Notes: generated from the letters alone by a model not told the origin. 6,591 nucleotides of DNA from Saprospiraceae bacterium (GCA_014379065.1 JACMMM010000620.1:1-6591), one strand, 5' to 3'. Shown: positions 1 through 6,027, counted from the first letter of the stretch. Translations and numbers: made by a program.

Positions 1-719
1 CGGTGCGCTCCTTTTCTATAATAAAAAGGGAAGCCGATGGTTGGGTCACTTTGGTACGTGCCGAGTGCTTGCCCCCAAGGGATAATGAAACCAAAATAGG
101 CTTGTTCAGGGTATACTTCATTATTGAAAGAAAGCCACGATATCTGCCCATAGTGCATACCGAAGTTTATTCCACCAAACTGCCATAAATCTTGGCCCAT
201 TTTGATTTCAAAGTCAATAGCACCGGCAAACTCATTAACTTCTTTAAAACCAATGGCGGATAATTCTCCACTATTGAAATGCCTTGCAACGCTATCTTGC
301 CCGGCATTTATTACTTCATAAACGTCCGCATCAAAGGCCAATCGGAGTTGTTGCGTGTTCGCATTCACCTCTAGCAATTGGATCGTTGCGGCCCCTTCAA
401 GAGGGTTATCTGTTTGGACAGATGAATTTGGATAATAGGCAGCCTTGCCCTTGAATTCGTAAGGCGTCGATGGAAAGGAATCCAGATCTTGCAGAGGCAA
501 CATCAGATAGAGGAACGATCCGTCTTCACCATCCATTTTTACGTAGATGTATCGGTCGTAAGGTGATCCAGCAAATTGAACCAAGCTGGATTTATGGGAA
601 AATTCCCATGCAATATTGTCCAATTCGATGGTTTCCTTCGGTAGGCAGCAGTCTATGTCACTTCGGTCGCAGCCAAAGGAAAAAGCGAAGAGGGCAAGGA
701 AGACGAATGTGTATTTCAT
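1..719 (-). CDS. Putative lipoprotein of unknown function, 3' end missing at window edge
   Basis: The minus strand is open from an ATG at 719 to the left edge, giving 239 residues with no stop, so the C-terminus is outside the window. The N-terminus is a short lysine, a hydrophobic stretch (residues 4-15) and Gly16-Cys17, which reads as a signal peptide with a loose lipobox. It therefore predicts a lipid-anchored envelope protein. I do not recognise the family. Residues 18-25 hold three acidic residues and a Cys-Cys pair (24-25). The mature part is rich in aromatic residues and beta-type alternation. Two stretches, about 36-90 and 177-235, share a pattern (Trp-x-Phe, many Tyr, a Leu/Ile-Pro segment, then Tyr/Phe near the end) and may be related domains, but this is judged by eye. 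The leader is AT-rich without a Shine-Dalgarno, as usual in Bacteroidota. It is transcribed away from gmhB. I am confident it is a gene; its function is unknown. Confidence 0.82.
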   Translation of the reverse strand, partial: MKYTFVFLALFAFSFGCDRSDIDCCLPKETIELDNIAWEFSHKSSLVQFAGSPYDRYIYVKMDGEDGSFLYLMLPLQDLDSFPSTPYEFKGKAAYYPNSSVQTDNPLEGAATIQLLEVNANTQQLRLAFDADVYEVINAGQDSVARHFNSGELSAIGFKEVNEFAGAIDFEIKMGQDLWQFGGINFGMHYGQISWLSFNNEVYPEQAYFGFIIPWGQALGTYQSDPTIGFPFYYRKGAH

Positions 720-813
720 AATTTTTATGTTTAGAGGGGTTACGTCAACTGAATGCGAGTGGTTGGGTGAGGGCAATATTATTTTGAATCATCCACCTAT
801 TTTCTGCCGAATT

Positions 814-821
814 CAAACATA
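814..821 (-). promoter_or_regulatory. Possible -7 box for the divergent lipoprotein gene
   Basis: Read on the minus strand this is TATGTTTG, an exact match to the Bacteroidota -7 consensus TAnnTTTG. It would leave an untranslated leader of roughly 90 bases before the ATG at 719. No good TTTG box lies 19-21 bases upstream; that position falls inside the first codons of gmhB. The assignment rests on one short motif in the 112-base divergent gap. I saw no equally good box for gmhB in this gap; the closest is the TATTTTG-like stretch near 779-785 on the plus strand. Confidence 0.3.
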
Positions 822-831
822 ACACAGTACT

Positions 832-1365
832 ATGCCTACCCTTTTCCTAGACCGCGACGGCGTCATAAACGAGCGCACCCCCGGCGAATACGTAAAAACG
901 CCCAATGAATTCCAACCCACTCAAGGTCTTGGAGAAGCCATGCGCTTATTTGCCGATAAATTCGGACGCATCGTCGTGGTCACCAATCAGGCAGGCATAG
1001 GCAAAGACCTGATGACCGAACTTGACCTTTATTCCGTTCATCAAAAAATGCACGCATTTGTCGAGGAAGCGGGCGGGCGCATTGACCGCGCCTACCATTG
1101 TCCGCACCGCCCGGATGCGGGATGCACCTGCCGTAAACCCGGCACAGGGATGGCTTGGTTGGCCTTGGCTGATTTTCCGGATATAGATTTTGAAGATGCC
1201 TGGATGGTCGGCGATTCGGTGGCTGACATGGCATTTGCTCAAACGCTTGGCATTCGTTCAGTACTTATTCGCGGGAAAATCGAAGAAGTGGCGGCGCTTT
1301 CCAAGATGAAGATTGATTATCAGTTCGATTCGCTCCTTGAGTTTGCCGAGTGGATTTCTTGTTAA
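832..1365 (+). CDS. gmhB: D-glycero-D-manno-heptose 1,7-bisphosphate phosphatase (HAD-IIIA family)
   Basis: The 177-residue product carries all HAD phosphatase motifs. Motif I is LDRDGVIN with nucleophile Asp7 and acid/base Asp9. Motif II is VVTNQAG with Thr51. The motif III lysine is Lys102 in CRKP. Motif IV is GDSVAD with Asp128 and Asp132. Between motifs II and III sits the zinc loop Cys90-x-His92-x5-Cys98-x-Cys100, followed by RKPGTGM, which marks the GmhB/histidinol-phosphatase branch. GmhB removes the C7 phosphate of heptose bisphosphate in the cytoplasm, on the path to nucleotide-activated heptose for LPS core or glycoproteins. Length matches stand-alone GmhB. The ATG at 832 puts motif I at residue 5, where the family has it, so the start is well placed. 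No Shine-Dalgarno is visible. No other heptose genes lie in the window. A related sugar or histidinol phosphate substrate is possible, but there is no his gene context. Confidence 0.9.
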   Translation: MPTLFLDRDGVINERTPGEYVKTPNEFQPTQGLGEAMRLFADKFGRIVVVTNQAGIGKDLMTELDLYSVHQKMHAFVEEAGGRIDRAYHCPHRPDAGCTCRKPGTGMAWLALADFPDIDFEDAWMVGDSVADMAFAQTLGIRSVLIRGKIEEVAALSKMKIDYQFDSLLEFAEWISC

Positions 1366-1377
1366 AATTTTTAACAA
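1359..1377 (+). repeat. AT-rich inverted repeat across the gmhB stop codon
   Basis: TTGTTAAAA and TTTTAACAA flank a single T, and the gmhB TAA (1363-1365) lies in the left arm. It could fold once the ribosome leaves and so mark the mRNA 3' end. It is nearly pure A/T with no separate U-tract, so it is not a textbook terminator. Immediately downstream, 1392-1418 can form a second small nested hairpin: CCTTCT pairs with AGAAGG, with CCG-TTT-CGG inside. These are the only candidates for a gmhB transcript end before the larger palindrome at 1421. Confidence 0.35.
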
Positions 1378-1420
1378 TGGAAATACGGTTTCCTTCTGCC
1401 CGTTTCGGTTTTAGAAGGAT

Positions 1421-1495
1421 ATTCGGAAATTAAGATATTGGGATATTTAGTCACTCAGGCATCAAATTAATATCCCAATATCTCAATTTCCGAAT
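1421..1495. repeat. Long intergenic palindrome, 27-bp arms
   Basis: Arms 1421-1447 and 1469-1495 are reverse complements at 26 of 27 positions, around a 21-base spacer. The one mismatch pairs A1432 with C1484, which becomes a U-G wobble in a minus-strand transcript. With a small offset the similarity continues outward (TAGAA near 1412-1416 against TTCTA near 1498-1502). Each arm contains GATATT twice, seven bases apart. There is no T-run after the stem, so it is not a standard intrinsic terminator. The form suggests a dispersed, REP-like or MITE-like intergenic element; copies elsewhere in the genome cannot be seen here. It lies downstream of gmhB and upstream of the gldN promoter candidate. 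Confidence 0.85.
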
Positions 1496-1535
1496 TTTCT
1501 ACCACACTCACCGATTACAATTACTGTACAGTCAT

Positions 1536-1568
1536 TTTGCTGAAAACCAAGACATTATAGTAGGTTTC
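1536..1568 (+). promoter_or_regulatory. Candidate Bacteroidota promoter of gldN
   Basis: A TTTG at 1536-1539 is separated by 21 bases from TAGGTTTC at 1561-1568. The expected pattern is TTTG, 19-21 bases, TAnnTTTG, so only the last base of the -7 box departs. Transcription would start around 1575, giving a leader of about 50 AT-rich bases before the gldN ATG. A perfect 10-base palindrome, ACTGTACAGT at 1523-1532, ends three bases before the -33 box and could be a regulator site. It is the best promoter match in the window. Confidence 0.5.
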
Positions 1569-1627
1569 GTGTACGACGAAGCCCTGTTTTTCTTTTCTCA
1601 TTTTTTAATTACTAAACATTTCCCGAC

Positions 1628-2491
1628 ATGACAAAACTGTTGTCACCTCGGGCAGCCCGACTTATGGGTTGCCTTGGCGGAGCCATGCTCCTTTCTCTTC
1701 ATTTCGCCTTTGCGCAAGACCCCGAACCCGTTGAAATGTCTCCACCCCTCGACGACATCACAGACCGTCAAGTGGTGGCCGACCGCGTGACGCTCACATA
1801 TCAGCCCATTCGTGAAGCCGACATTTTGTGGGAAAAACGCATCTGGCGCGTGGTGGATGTGCGCGAAAAAATGAACCTTCCGTTCTCGGCACCCGAATCA
1901 CCACTTTTCAAAGTCCTTACTGATGCAGCAATGGCGGGGGATATTTCGGTGTATAGCACGGAAGATGATAAATTCAGCAAACGCCTCTCGCCTACAGACG
2001 TTCGTGAAATGCTTTTCGTGCGCGACACGGTCGTGATTTTTGAACCCGAAACATACACCGAGATCATAAAAATTGTCGAAAACGAAATCAATTGGGAAAA
2101 TGTAAAACGCTTCCGCATAAAGGAATCGTGGTTTTTCGACACCAAAACCAGCACACTTCGCAACCGCATTCTTGGCATCGCGCCCATTATTGAAGAGCGG
2201 GATGAGGAGGGGAATTTCCGATACGAGAAGCCGCTATTTTGGGTGTATTACCCTGCTGCACGACCCATGTTAGCAAAGCACAAGGCCATTACCCACGGCG
2301 AAAACTGGTCGGCCACCACGACTTGGGAAGACATTTTTGAAAAACGTTATTTCGCATCGTACATCACGAAAGAGAACAATGTGCAAGACCTGCGTTTACA
2401 GGACATGTACAGCGGGCTTGATCTATTGATGGAATCCGATAAGATCAAGAATGAATTGTTTGCGAGGGAACACGATATGTGGTCGTACTAG
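1628..2491 (+). CDS. gldN: Gliding motility / type IX secretion protein GldN
   Basis: The 287-residue product has a basic N-terminus, a hydrophobic core (about 12-28) and a likely signal-peptidase I site after AFA (residue 29), so the mature protein begins near Gln30 in the periplasm. The rest reads as a GldN/PorN domain: IREADILWEKRIWRVVD (61-77), an N-P-F motif (83-86), the ESWFFDTKTST segment (166-176), RILGIAPI (180-187), and a C-terminal block with W-E-D-I-F-E-K-R-Y-F (233-242). GldN partners GldK at the outer membrane in the type IX secretion ring, which exports gliding adhesins and other proteins with C-terminal sorting domains. Length is in the usual range and no break is seen. The ATG at 1628 directly precedes the signal peptide. 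Unusually, gldK, gldL and gldM are not next to it: the upstream gene is gmhB and the downstream gene is convergent. It may be a second copy (GldO-like) or a relocated gene. Confidence 0.88.
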   Translation: MTKLLSPRAARLMGCLGGAMLLSLHFAFAQDPEPVEMSPPLDDITDRQVVADRVTLTYQPIREADILWEKRIWRVVDVREKMNLPFSAPESPLFKVLTDAAMAGDISVYSTEDDKFSKRLSPTDVREMLFVRDTVVIFEPETYTEIIKIVENEINWENVKRFRIKESWFFDTKTSTLRNRILGIAPIIEERDEEGNFRYEKPLFWVYYPAARPMLAKHKAITHGENWSATTTWEDIFEKRYFASYITKENNVQDLRLQDMYSGLDLLMESDKIKNELFAREHDMWSY

Positions 2492-2502
2492 GTGGTTTTG
2501 TA

Positions 2503-2616
2503 AAATTTTTTAGACAGGATTTACAGGATGAACAGGATTTGTGACATCGAATTGTCGGCTTTGCCGACTACCCCTTTTAAATCCTGTTCATCCTGTAATT
2601 CCTGTTTAAAAAATTT
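2503..2616. repeat. Nested palindrome of ACAGGAT 9-mers between convergent genes
   Basis: Arms 2503-2540 and 2579-2616 are reverse complements at 36 of 38 positions. Each arm is an A/T run (AAATTTTTTA type) followed by three tandem 9-base units beginning ACAGGA, so the element holds six copies in two orientations. The 38-base loop contains a second perfect hairpin, GTCGGC-TTT-GCCGAC at 2554-2568. Of the two arm mismatches, G2513 opposite T is a G-U wobble in plus-strand RNA. The element fills nearly all the gap between the gldN stop and the stop of the convergent permease, and could help end or protect both transcripts. The T-runs lie before the stem rather than after it, so canonical intrinsic termination is not supported. 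ACAGGAT-type intergenic repeats are, as I recall, common in many Bacteroidota genomes. Confidence 0.88.
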
Positions 2617-2625
2617 ACCCCTCTT

Positions 2626-3678
2626 CTACCCCACTCTAACCCTTGGATCTAGCCATGCATAGAGCAGGTCGGAAACGAGATTGACCACAATGAAAACCGC
2701 CGAGGTAAACAACACACAACCCAGCACCACCGGAATATCAAAATTGAGGAGCGCATTTACAGTCGCGTCGCCCAAACCCTTGAAATTGAACACGTTCTCC
2801 ACAAAAAATGCACCGGTAAGCAAGGCGGCAAACCAGCCGGAAATAGCCGAAACAAGTGGGTTAAGGGCATTGCGAAGCGCATGTTTTACCACCACTATTC
2901 TTTGAGAAAGGCCTTTTGCTGTAGCCGTGCGCACAAAATCCTGCGAGAGCACATCTAGCATGGCGCTTCGGGTGAGTTGCGTGATGAGCGCCACAGGGCG
3001 AAGCCCTAACGCGAGGACGGGTAGCACGAGGTTGCGCCAGCGCAGTTCCCACTCCCCAAAATCGGAAAGTACAAAAAGGCTCCCTTGGATTTCCAGCCCC
3101 GTCCAATCTCCTAAAGCGTATCCAAATATGAGTGCTAACAACATTGCTGCTACGTACGAGGGCAAGGAGTAACCAAACACCGAAATGACCGACACCAAAT
3201 GATCAAGCCAGGTATGTGGCCTCAGCGCAGCAAGGATGCCAAAAATCAGACCTAAGAACGTCGCCAGCAGCATGGCAGTGCCAGCGAGCAAGGCCGTGGC
3301 CGGAATGGCATCCGCTAGGATTTCAGTGACGGGGCGGCCTGATTGATAAGATTCGCGGAGGTAGGGGAGTTTGAGTACGAGTGCCTCGTCTCCACCTAAA
3401 GGCATGAGTGTTTGAGCATGATATTTTCGTTGGTTTTCAGCCGTTTGTGCCAGAATAGAAACCGGAGAGAGGTCGGTTAGGTACTTTCCCAACTGAACGT
3501 AAAGAGGTTGATCAAGGCCCAGTTCAGCCGTTTTGGCCTTTACAGTGCTAACATCGCTGCGCTGGCCAAAAGTAAGTTGGGCCGGGTCTACAGGGGCCAG
3601 AAATATGATACCAGAGATGGTTGCCACCACCAGCACCATCACCAAAATACCATAAGCCAAACGACGAAGGATGAACAT
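2626..3678 (-). CDS. DppB/OppB-type peptide ABC transporter permease
   Basis: This 350-residue membrane protein has a TM helix at about 8-28, then PVDPAQLTFG and LGLDQPLYVQ (53-62), the usual N-terminal hallmarks of OppB/DppB. A periplasmic stretch of about 70-118 follows, then five further TM segments at roughly 125-150, 160-187, 217-235, 278-295 and 320-342. The EAA loop, which docks on the ATPase, is FVRTATAKGL...HALRNAL (248-272). The C-terminus YAWLDPRVRVG matches the family end. It should move di/oligopeptides or similar solutes across the inner membrane with a second permease, ATPases and a binding protein, none of which is in the window. I chose the ATG at 3678 because it begins directly with the first helix motif MFILRRL. 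An in-frame upstream ATG at 3861 would add 61 hydrophilic residues encoded by a repeat and the end of the PAP2 gene. The substrate cannot be read from sequence; Ni or sugar transporters share this fold. Confidence 0.88.
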   Translation of the reverse strand: MFILRRLAYGILVMVLVVATISGIIFLAPVDPAQLTFGQRSDVSTVKAKTAELGLDQPLYVQLGKYLTDLSPVSILAQTAENQRKYHAQTLMPLGGDEALVLKLPYLRESYQSGRPVTEILADAIPATALLAGTAMLLATFLGLIFGILAALRPHTWLDHLVSVISVFGYSLPSYVAAMLLALIFGYALGDWTGLEIQGSLFVLSDFGEWELRWRNLVLPVLALGLRPVALITQLTRSAMLDVLSQDFVRTATAKGLSQRIVVVKHALRNALNPLVSAISGWFAALLTGAFFVENVFNFKGLGDATVNALLNFDIPVVLGCVLFTSAVFIVVNLVSDLLYAWLDPRVRVG

Positions 3679-3721
3679 GGTGATTGGGTAATTGGTGATT
3701 GCCTGCCTGCCGGTAGGCAGG
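3679..3721. repeat. Dispersed-type repeat abutting the permease start codon
   Basis: Plus-strand bases 3679-3701 read GGTGATTG, GGTAATT, GGTGATTG: three near-identical 7-8 base units. They are followed by a 20-base palindrome, 3702-3721 (CCTGCCTG to AGGCAGG), perfect except for one G-T pair. On the minus strand the unit CAATCACC runs straight into the ATG at 3678, with no base between repeat and start codon. Both halves resemble intergenic repeats common in Bacteroidota (from memory). The element therefore forms the immediate 5' leader of the permease and probably sets how well its start is exposed to ribosomes. Confidence 0.75.
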
Positions 3722-3762
3722 GTTGACGCGTGAAAAGAAGTCGCAGTGGGCGAAGGATGAGG

Positions 3763-3770
3763 CAAAGATA
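3763..3770 (-). promoter_or_regulatory. Possible -7 box for the DppB-like permease gene
   Basis: On the minus strand this reads TATCTTTG, an exact TAnnTTTG match, in the 106-base gap before the permease. No TTTG box is found 19-21 bases upstream. The site sits next to an A/T hairpin (3768-3785, ATATTTTT and AAAAATAT around TG) that touches the PAP2 stop codon. A start here would give a leader of about 75-80 bases containing the 3679-3721 repeat. It may allow separate expression of the permease, or be a chance match. Confidence 0.28.
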
Positions 3771-3784
3771 TTTTTTGAAAAATA

Positions 3785-4414
3785 TTACGGCTTACTTTCA
3801 GGTAAAAACCTTGCCGCCGCCCACCATACCGTTCCACTGAGCAATAGCCCCAGCAGGGCACCGGCGATCACGTCAACCAAAAAATGTTGCGCCAAAAATA
3901 TCCGGGAGATGCCCACTAAGACGGCCAGCAATGCAAATGCCAGGCCCCAACGCTCATATTTTTGCCCGGCCATACGAGTAAGCAAACTGAAAAGCGCGAA
4001 AGCTGCCATGGTATGACCAGAGGGAAAACTAGTTTGGCCGCGGTTCATATAAGTGCTTGGCACCAGTATTATGTTATCGAGTGCCGCTTTCTTTTCAAAG
4101 TAGGTTATGGGCCGATCTACGCCTATTGCGTCTTTCAGAAGATACATGACTGGCATAGACAACAGCCCCACTAAAGCAATCATCAACGCATACCGAGGTC
4201 GCCAAAAAAGGGCTGCCACACCAAAGAAAAGGAAAGCCCATATCTCGCCGCAATATGTAAGAAACTGAAAGCATGAATTAAAGGGTTCGTAGCGCAAGTT
4301 ATTGAAAAACAATATTTCATGTCCATACGGCACAATCATCGCTAACACACCACAAGACCCCAAGAACATGGCAGTGGGGATAAAAAACCAGTCGTATTCC
4401 CAAATGTATTTCAT
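3785..4414 (-). CDS. PAP2-superfamily membrane lipid phosphatase
   Basis: The 209-residue protein holds the complete PAP2 signature. Motif 1 is K-x6-R-P at Lys94-Arg101-Pro102. Motif 2 is PSGH at 131-134, with His134 the expected acid/base. Motif 3 is S-R-x5-H-x3-D at Ser170-Arg171-His177-Asp181, with His177 the expected nucleophile. About five to six hydrophobic segments surround them (near 10-30, 52-70, 76-93, 135-148, 156-174, 180-202), so catalysis should face the periplasmic side of the inner membrane. The family removes phosphate from lipid substrates: undecaprenyl diphosphate, phosphatidylglycerol phosphate, phosphatidate or lipid A. Which one applies cannot be told from sequence. The ATG at 4414 overlaps the TGA of the upstream permease as ATGA, which fixes the start and suggests translational coupling. 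A longer reading from 4573 would only read the upstream gene out of frame. Placement after a LptF/LptG-family gene makes a lipid A or undecaprenyl role attractive, by inference. Confidence 0.9.
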   Translation of the reverse strand: MKYIWEYDWFFIPTAMFLGSCGVLAMIVPYGHEILFFNNLRYEPFNSCFQFLTYCGEIWAFLFFGVAALFWRPRYALMIALVGLLSMPVMYLLKDAIGVDRPITYFEKKAALDNIILVPSTYMNRGQTSFPSGHTMAAFALFSLLTRMAGQKYERWGLAFALLAVLVGISRIFLAQHFLVDVIAGALLGLLLSGTVWWAAARFLPESKP

Positions 4415-6027
4415 GGGGCGTCGAGCGCAATTTTTTGTTTTTTCGCGAGCCGGAGCCGGAAAAGGAATCTCTCCAGCCCCTCCGTGCTGAACAGCCGGGA
4501 GTCGTTCATGGCTTTGCGCGTGACATAGAGTCCAAAAACGGCCAAGATTGCACAAGGCGTCATGGCCGCCCAAAATGGGGTCATCAGATAGGATTCAGCC
4601 AGTTTGCGGCAAAGAATAGCAAGAAACACAAACGTGACAAAAAAGATAATGGATACGAGGATTGGATACCCAAAGCCACCTTTGCCAATAATGGCTCCCA
4701 TCGGCGCACCGATAAAAAGAAAGATAAAGCAAACAAGGGCAAAACTGTACTTGTTGTAGAGTTCGTAACCCGTTTTTACCCAATCGAGCCGTCGGGCTGT
4801 TACCTGGTTTTTACGGGTTTCCACGATGTTTTTGCTGAGCCCCTCGCGTGTTTTGGCTTCCCGCATTAAACTGCTGCGGTCGCGTGGTCGGAAGGTTTCA
4901 AGCAACGAAGTGTATTGATTAAGGGGCTTGCTAAGTTCTTGCACAGGAAGGTTGGGGCCGGAAGTGGAACCTCTTTGTGGGTTGTTTCTATTTGAAGCGG
5001 CCTGTCCGGTTATTCCTATGTTGCTAAGCTTATTATTGAGGTTTTTTGAAAGGCCCTTGGGCGGCGGATTGGGTGCGCTGTTGATTGTTGGCGGGGTACT
5101 GGTCCTTGCAGGGGGCGGGATGGGCTGTCGTTTTACGTTTAGAAGCATGTCGTTTACCGCCAATTGACCCGCTTCATTAATTTTGGCTTGAAGAGAATCC
5201 ACATTTTGCCGCAATTGAGTCATGCTAAGCATGGTACGCTGCGTACTGAAACGGTCTTCATCGGTGCGCACCATTTCAAATTCCCGCATGTCCCACACTT
5301 TCGACCATGATTTGAAATTGGTACGGATGAATGGAAACCTCTTTTTGGTGGCGCCCGGCCCTTGATTTCCCGGCTCTTGGTATTGGGTACCGTGGAAAAG
5401 GTTCATCACAAAAAATCGCTTATCGCCCGTGGTGTACATTTGACCGCTATCGGCAAGAATTTGGCTGAATTTCACCTGCCCCAAATTGCTCTGGTCTTCT
5501 ATCATCACCTCTCCAATGGTTTCTCCATCCGGGTCTTTATCGCCGATTCTGATGACGAACTGCCGAAAATCTTCATTAAAAACGCCTTCCTCAATGCTCA
5601 AGGCAGGCTTTTGTTTGCGGATATCGAAAAGTCGGCTTTTGAATTTCAGGTTGGCGATCGGAATTAAAAAATCAGAACAGACGTAGGAAAAAACGGAGAT
5701 AGAGGCCGCCAACAAGATCATTGCCCGCATGACCCGGATGAGCGGAACGCCCGCACTTTTCATGCTCGAAAGTTCGTATCGCTCCGCCAAACCGCCCATC
5801 ACCATCACCGAAGCGATGAGGACGGCTATGGGCAAAGCCATTGGGAAAACCGACACCGACATGTACCCCACCAATTCCAACATGATCAAAACGCTCACAC
5901 CTTTGCCCGCGATCTCGTCAATATAAAGCCACATGATTTGAATCACGAGCACAAACACAGCGATAAAGAACGCCACCGCGAAGGGGCCGAGCGAACTGGT
6001 GAGGAGGAGTTTGTCTATCTTCTTCAT
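4411..6027 (-). CDS. LptF/LptG-family (YjgP/YjgQ) permease
   Basis: The 538-residue protein has the two-part LptF/LptG membrane layout. Three TM helices lie in the N-terminal part (about 11-36, 52-78, 98-122), with the cytoplasmic loop AERYELSSMKSAGVP (81-95) that contacts the LptB ATPase. A periplasmic beta-jellyroll region follows (about 130-260), including EEGVFNEDF near 146-154. Three C-terminal helices lie at about 427-446, 453-474 and 484-503, with GAPMGAIIGKGGFGYP at 440-455. In LPS export, LptF and LptG with LptB extract LPS from the inner membrane for transfer through LptC and LptA. The sequence does not let me say which of F or G this is. Between the jellyroll and fourth helix is an extra stretch (about 297-375) rich in Pro, Asn and Ser, apparently disordered, so the protein exceeds the roughly 360 residues of E. 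coli LptF/G. The ATG at 6027 directly follows the rpe stop codon; the 3' end overlaps the PAP2 gene by four bases. Confidence 0.88.
   Translation of the reverse strand: MKKIDKLLLTSSLGPFAVAFFIAVFVLVIQIMWLYIDEIAGKGVSVLIMLELVGYMSVSVFPMALPIAVLIASVMVMGGLAERYELSSMKSAGVPLIRVMRAMILLAASISVFSYVCSDFLIPIANLKFKSRLFDIRKQKPALSIEEGVFNEDFRQFVIRIGDKDPDGETIGEVMIEDQSNLGQVKFSQILADSGQMYTTGDKRFFVMNLFHGTQYQEPGNQGPGATKKRFPFIRTNFKSWSKVWDMREFEMVRTDEDRFSTQRTMLSMTQLRQNVDSLQAKINEAGQLAVNDMLLNVKRQPIPPPARTSTPPTINSAPNPPPKGLSKNLNNKLSNIGITGQAASNRNNPQRGSTSGPNLPVQELSKPLNQYTSLLETFRPRDRSSLMREAKTREGLSKNIVETRKNQVTARRLDWVKTGYELYNKYSFALVCFIFLFIGAPMGAIIGKGGFGYPILVSIIFFVTFVFLAILCRKLAESYLMTPFWAAMTPCAILAVFGLYVTRKAMNDSRLFSTEGLERFLFRLRLAKKQKIALDAP

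Noticed and set aside
470..822. Two overlapping plus-strand open frames of 83 and 68 codons
   Set aside because: They lie antisense to the lipoprotein gene and in the divergent gap, have no recognisable motifs, and the minus-strand frame has a clear signal peptide.
1421..1495. CRISPR-like or attachment-site structure
   Set aside because: There is one inverted pair only, with no regularly spaced direct repeats, no integrase and no tRNA nearby.
1801..2187. Minus-strand open frame of 128 codons
   Set aside because: It is the antisense shadow of gldN, whose motifs are convincing; the predicted peptide is rich in Ser/Arg with no domain.
2503..2616. Intrinsic bidirectional terminator
   Set aside because: The stem is strong but the T-run precedes the stem on both strands and no T-run follows it, so I annotate it as a repeat and leave termination as a possibility.
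3679..3861. N-terminal extension of the DppB-like permease from an in-frame ATG at 3861
   Set aside because: The 61 extra residues are hydrophilic, encoded by a repeat and by the antisense-free end of the PAP2 gene in another frame, and lie before the family-typical N-terminal helix that starts at 3678.
4415..4573. N-terminal extension of the PAP2 protein from an in-frame ATG at 4573
   Set aside because: It would overlap the 3' end of the LptF/LptG-family gene by over 160 bases. The ATG at 4414 gives an ATGA junction and a typical PAP2 length.
4435..4869. Plus-strand open frame of 144 codons
   Set aside because: It is antisense to the LptF/LptG-family gene and its low-complexity Lys/Arg content is typical of a shadow frame.
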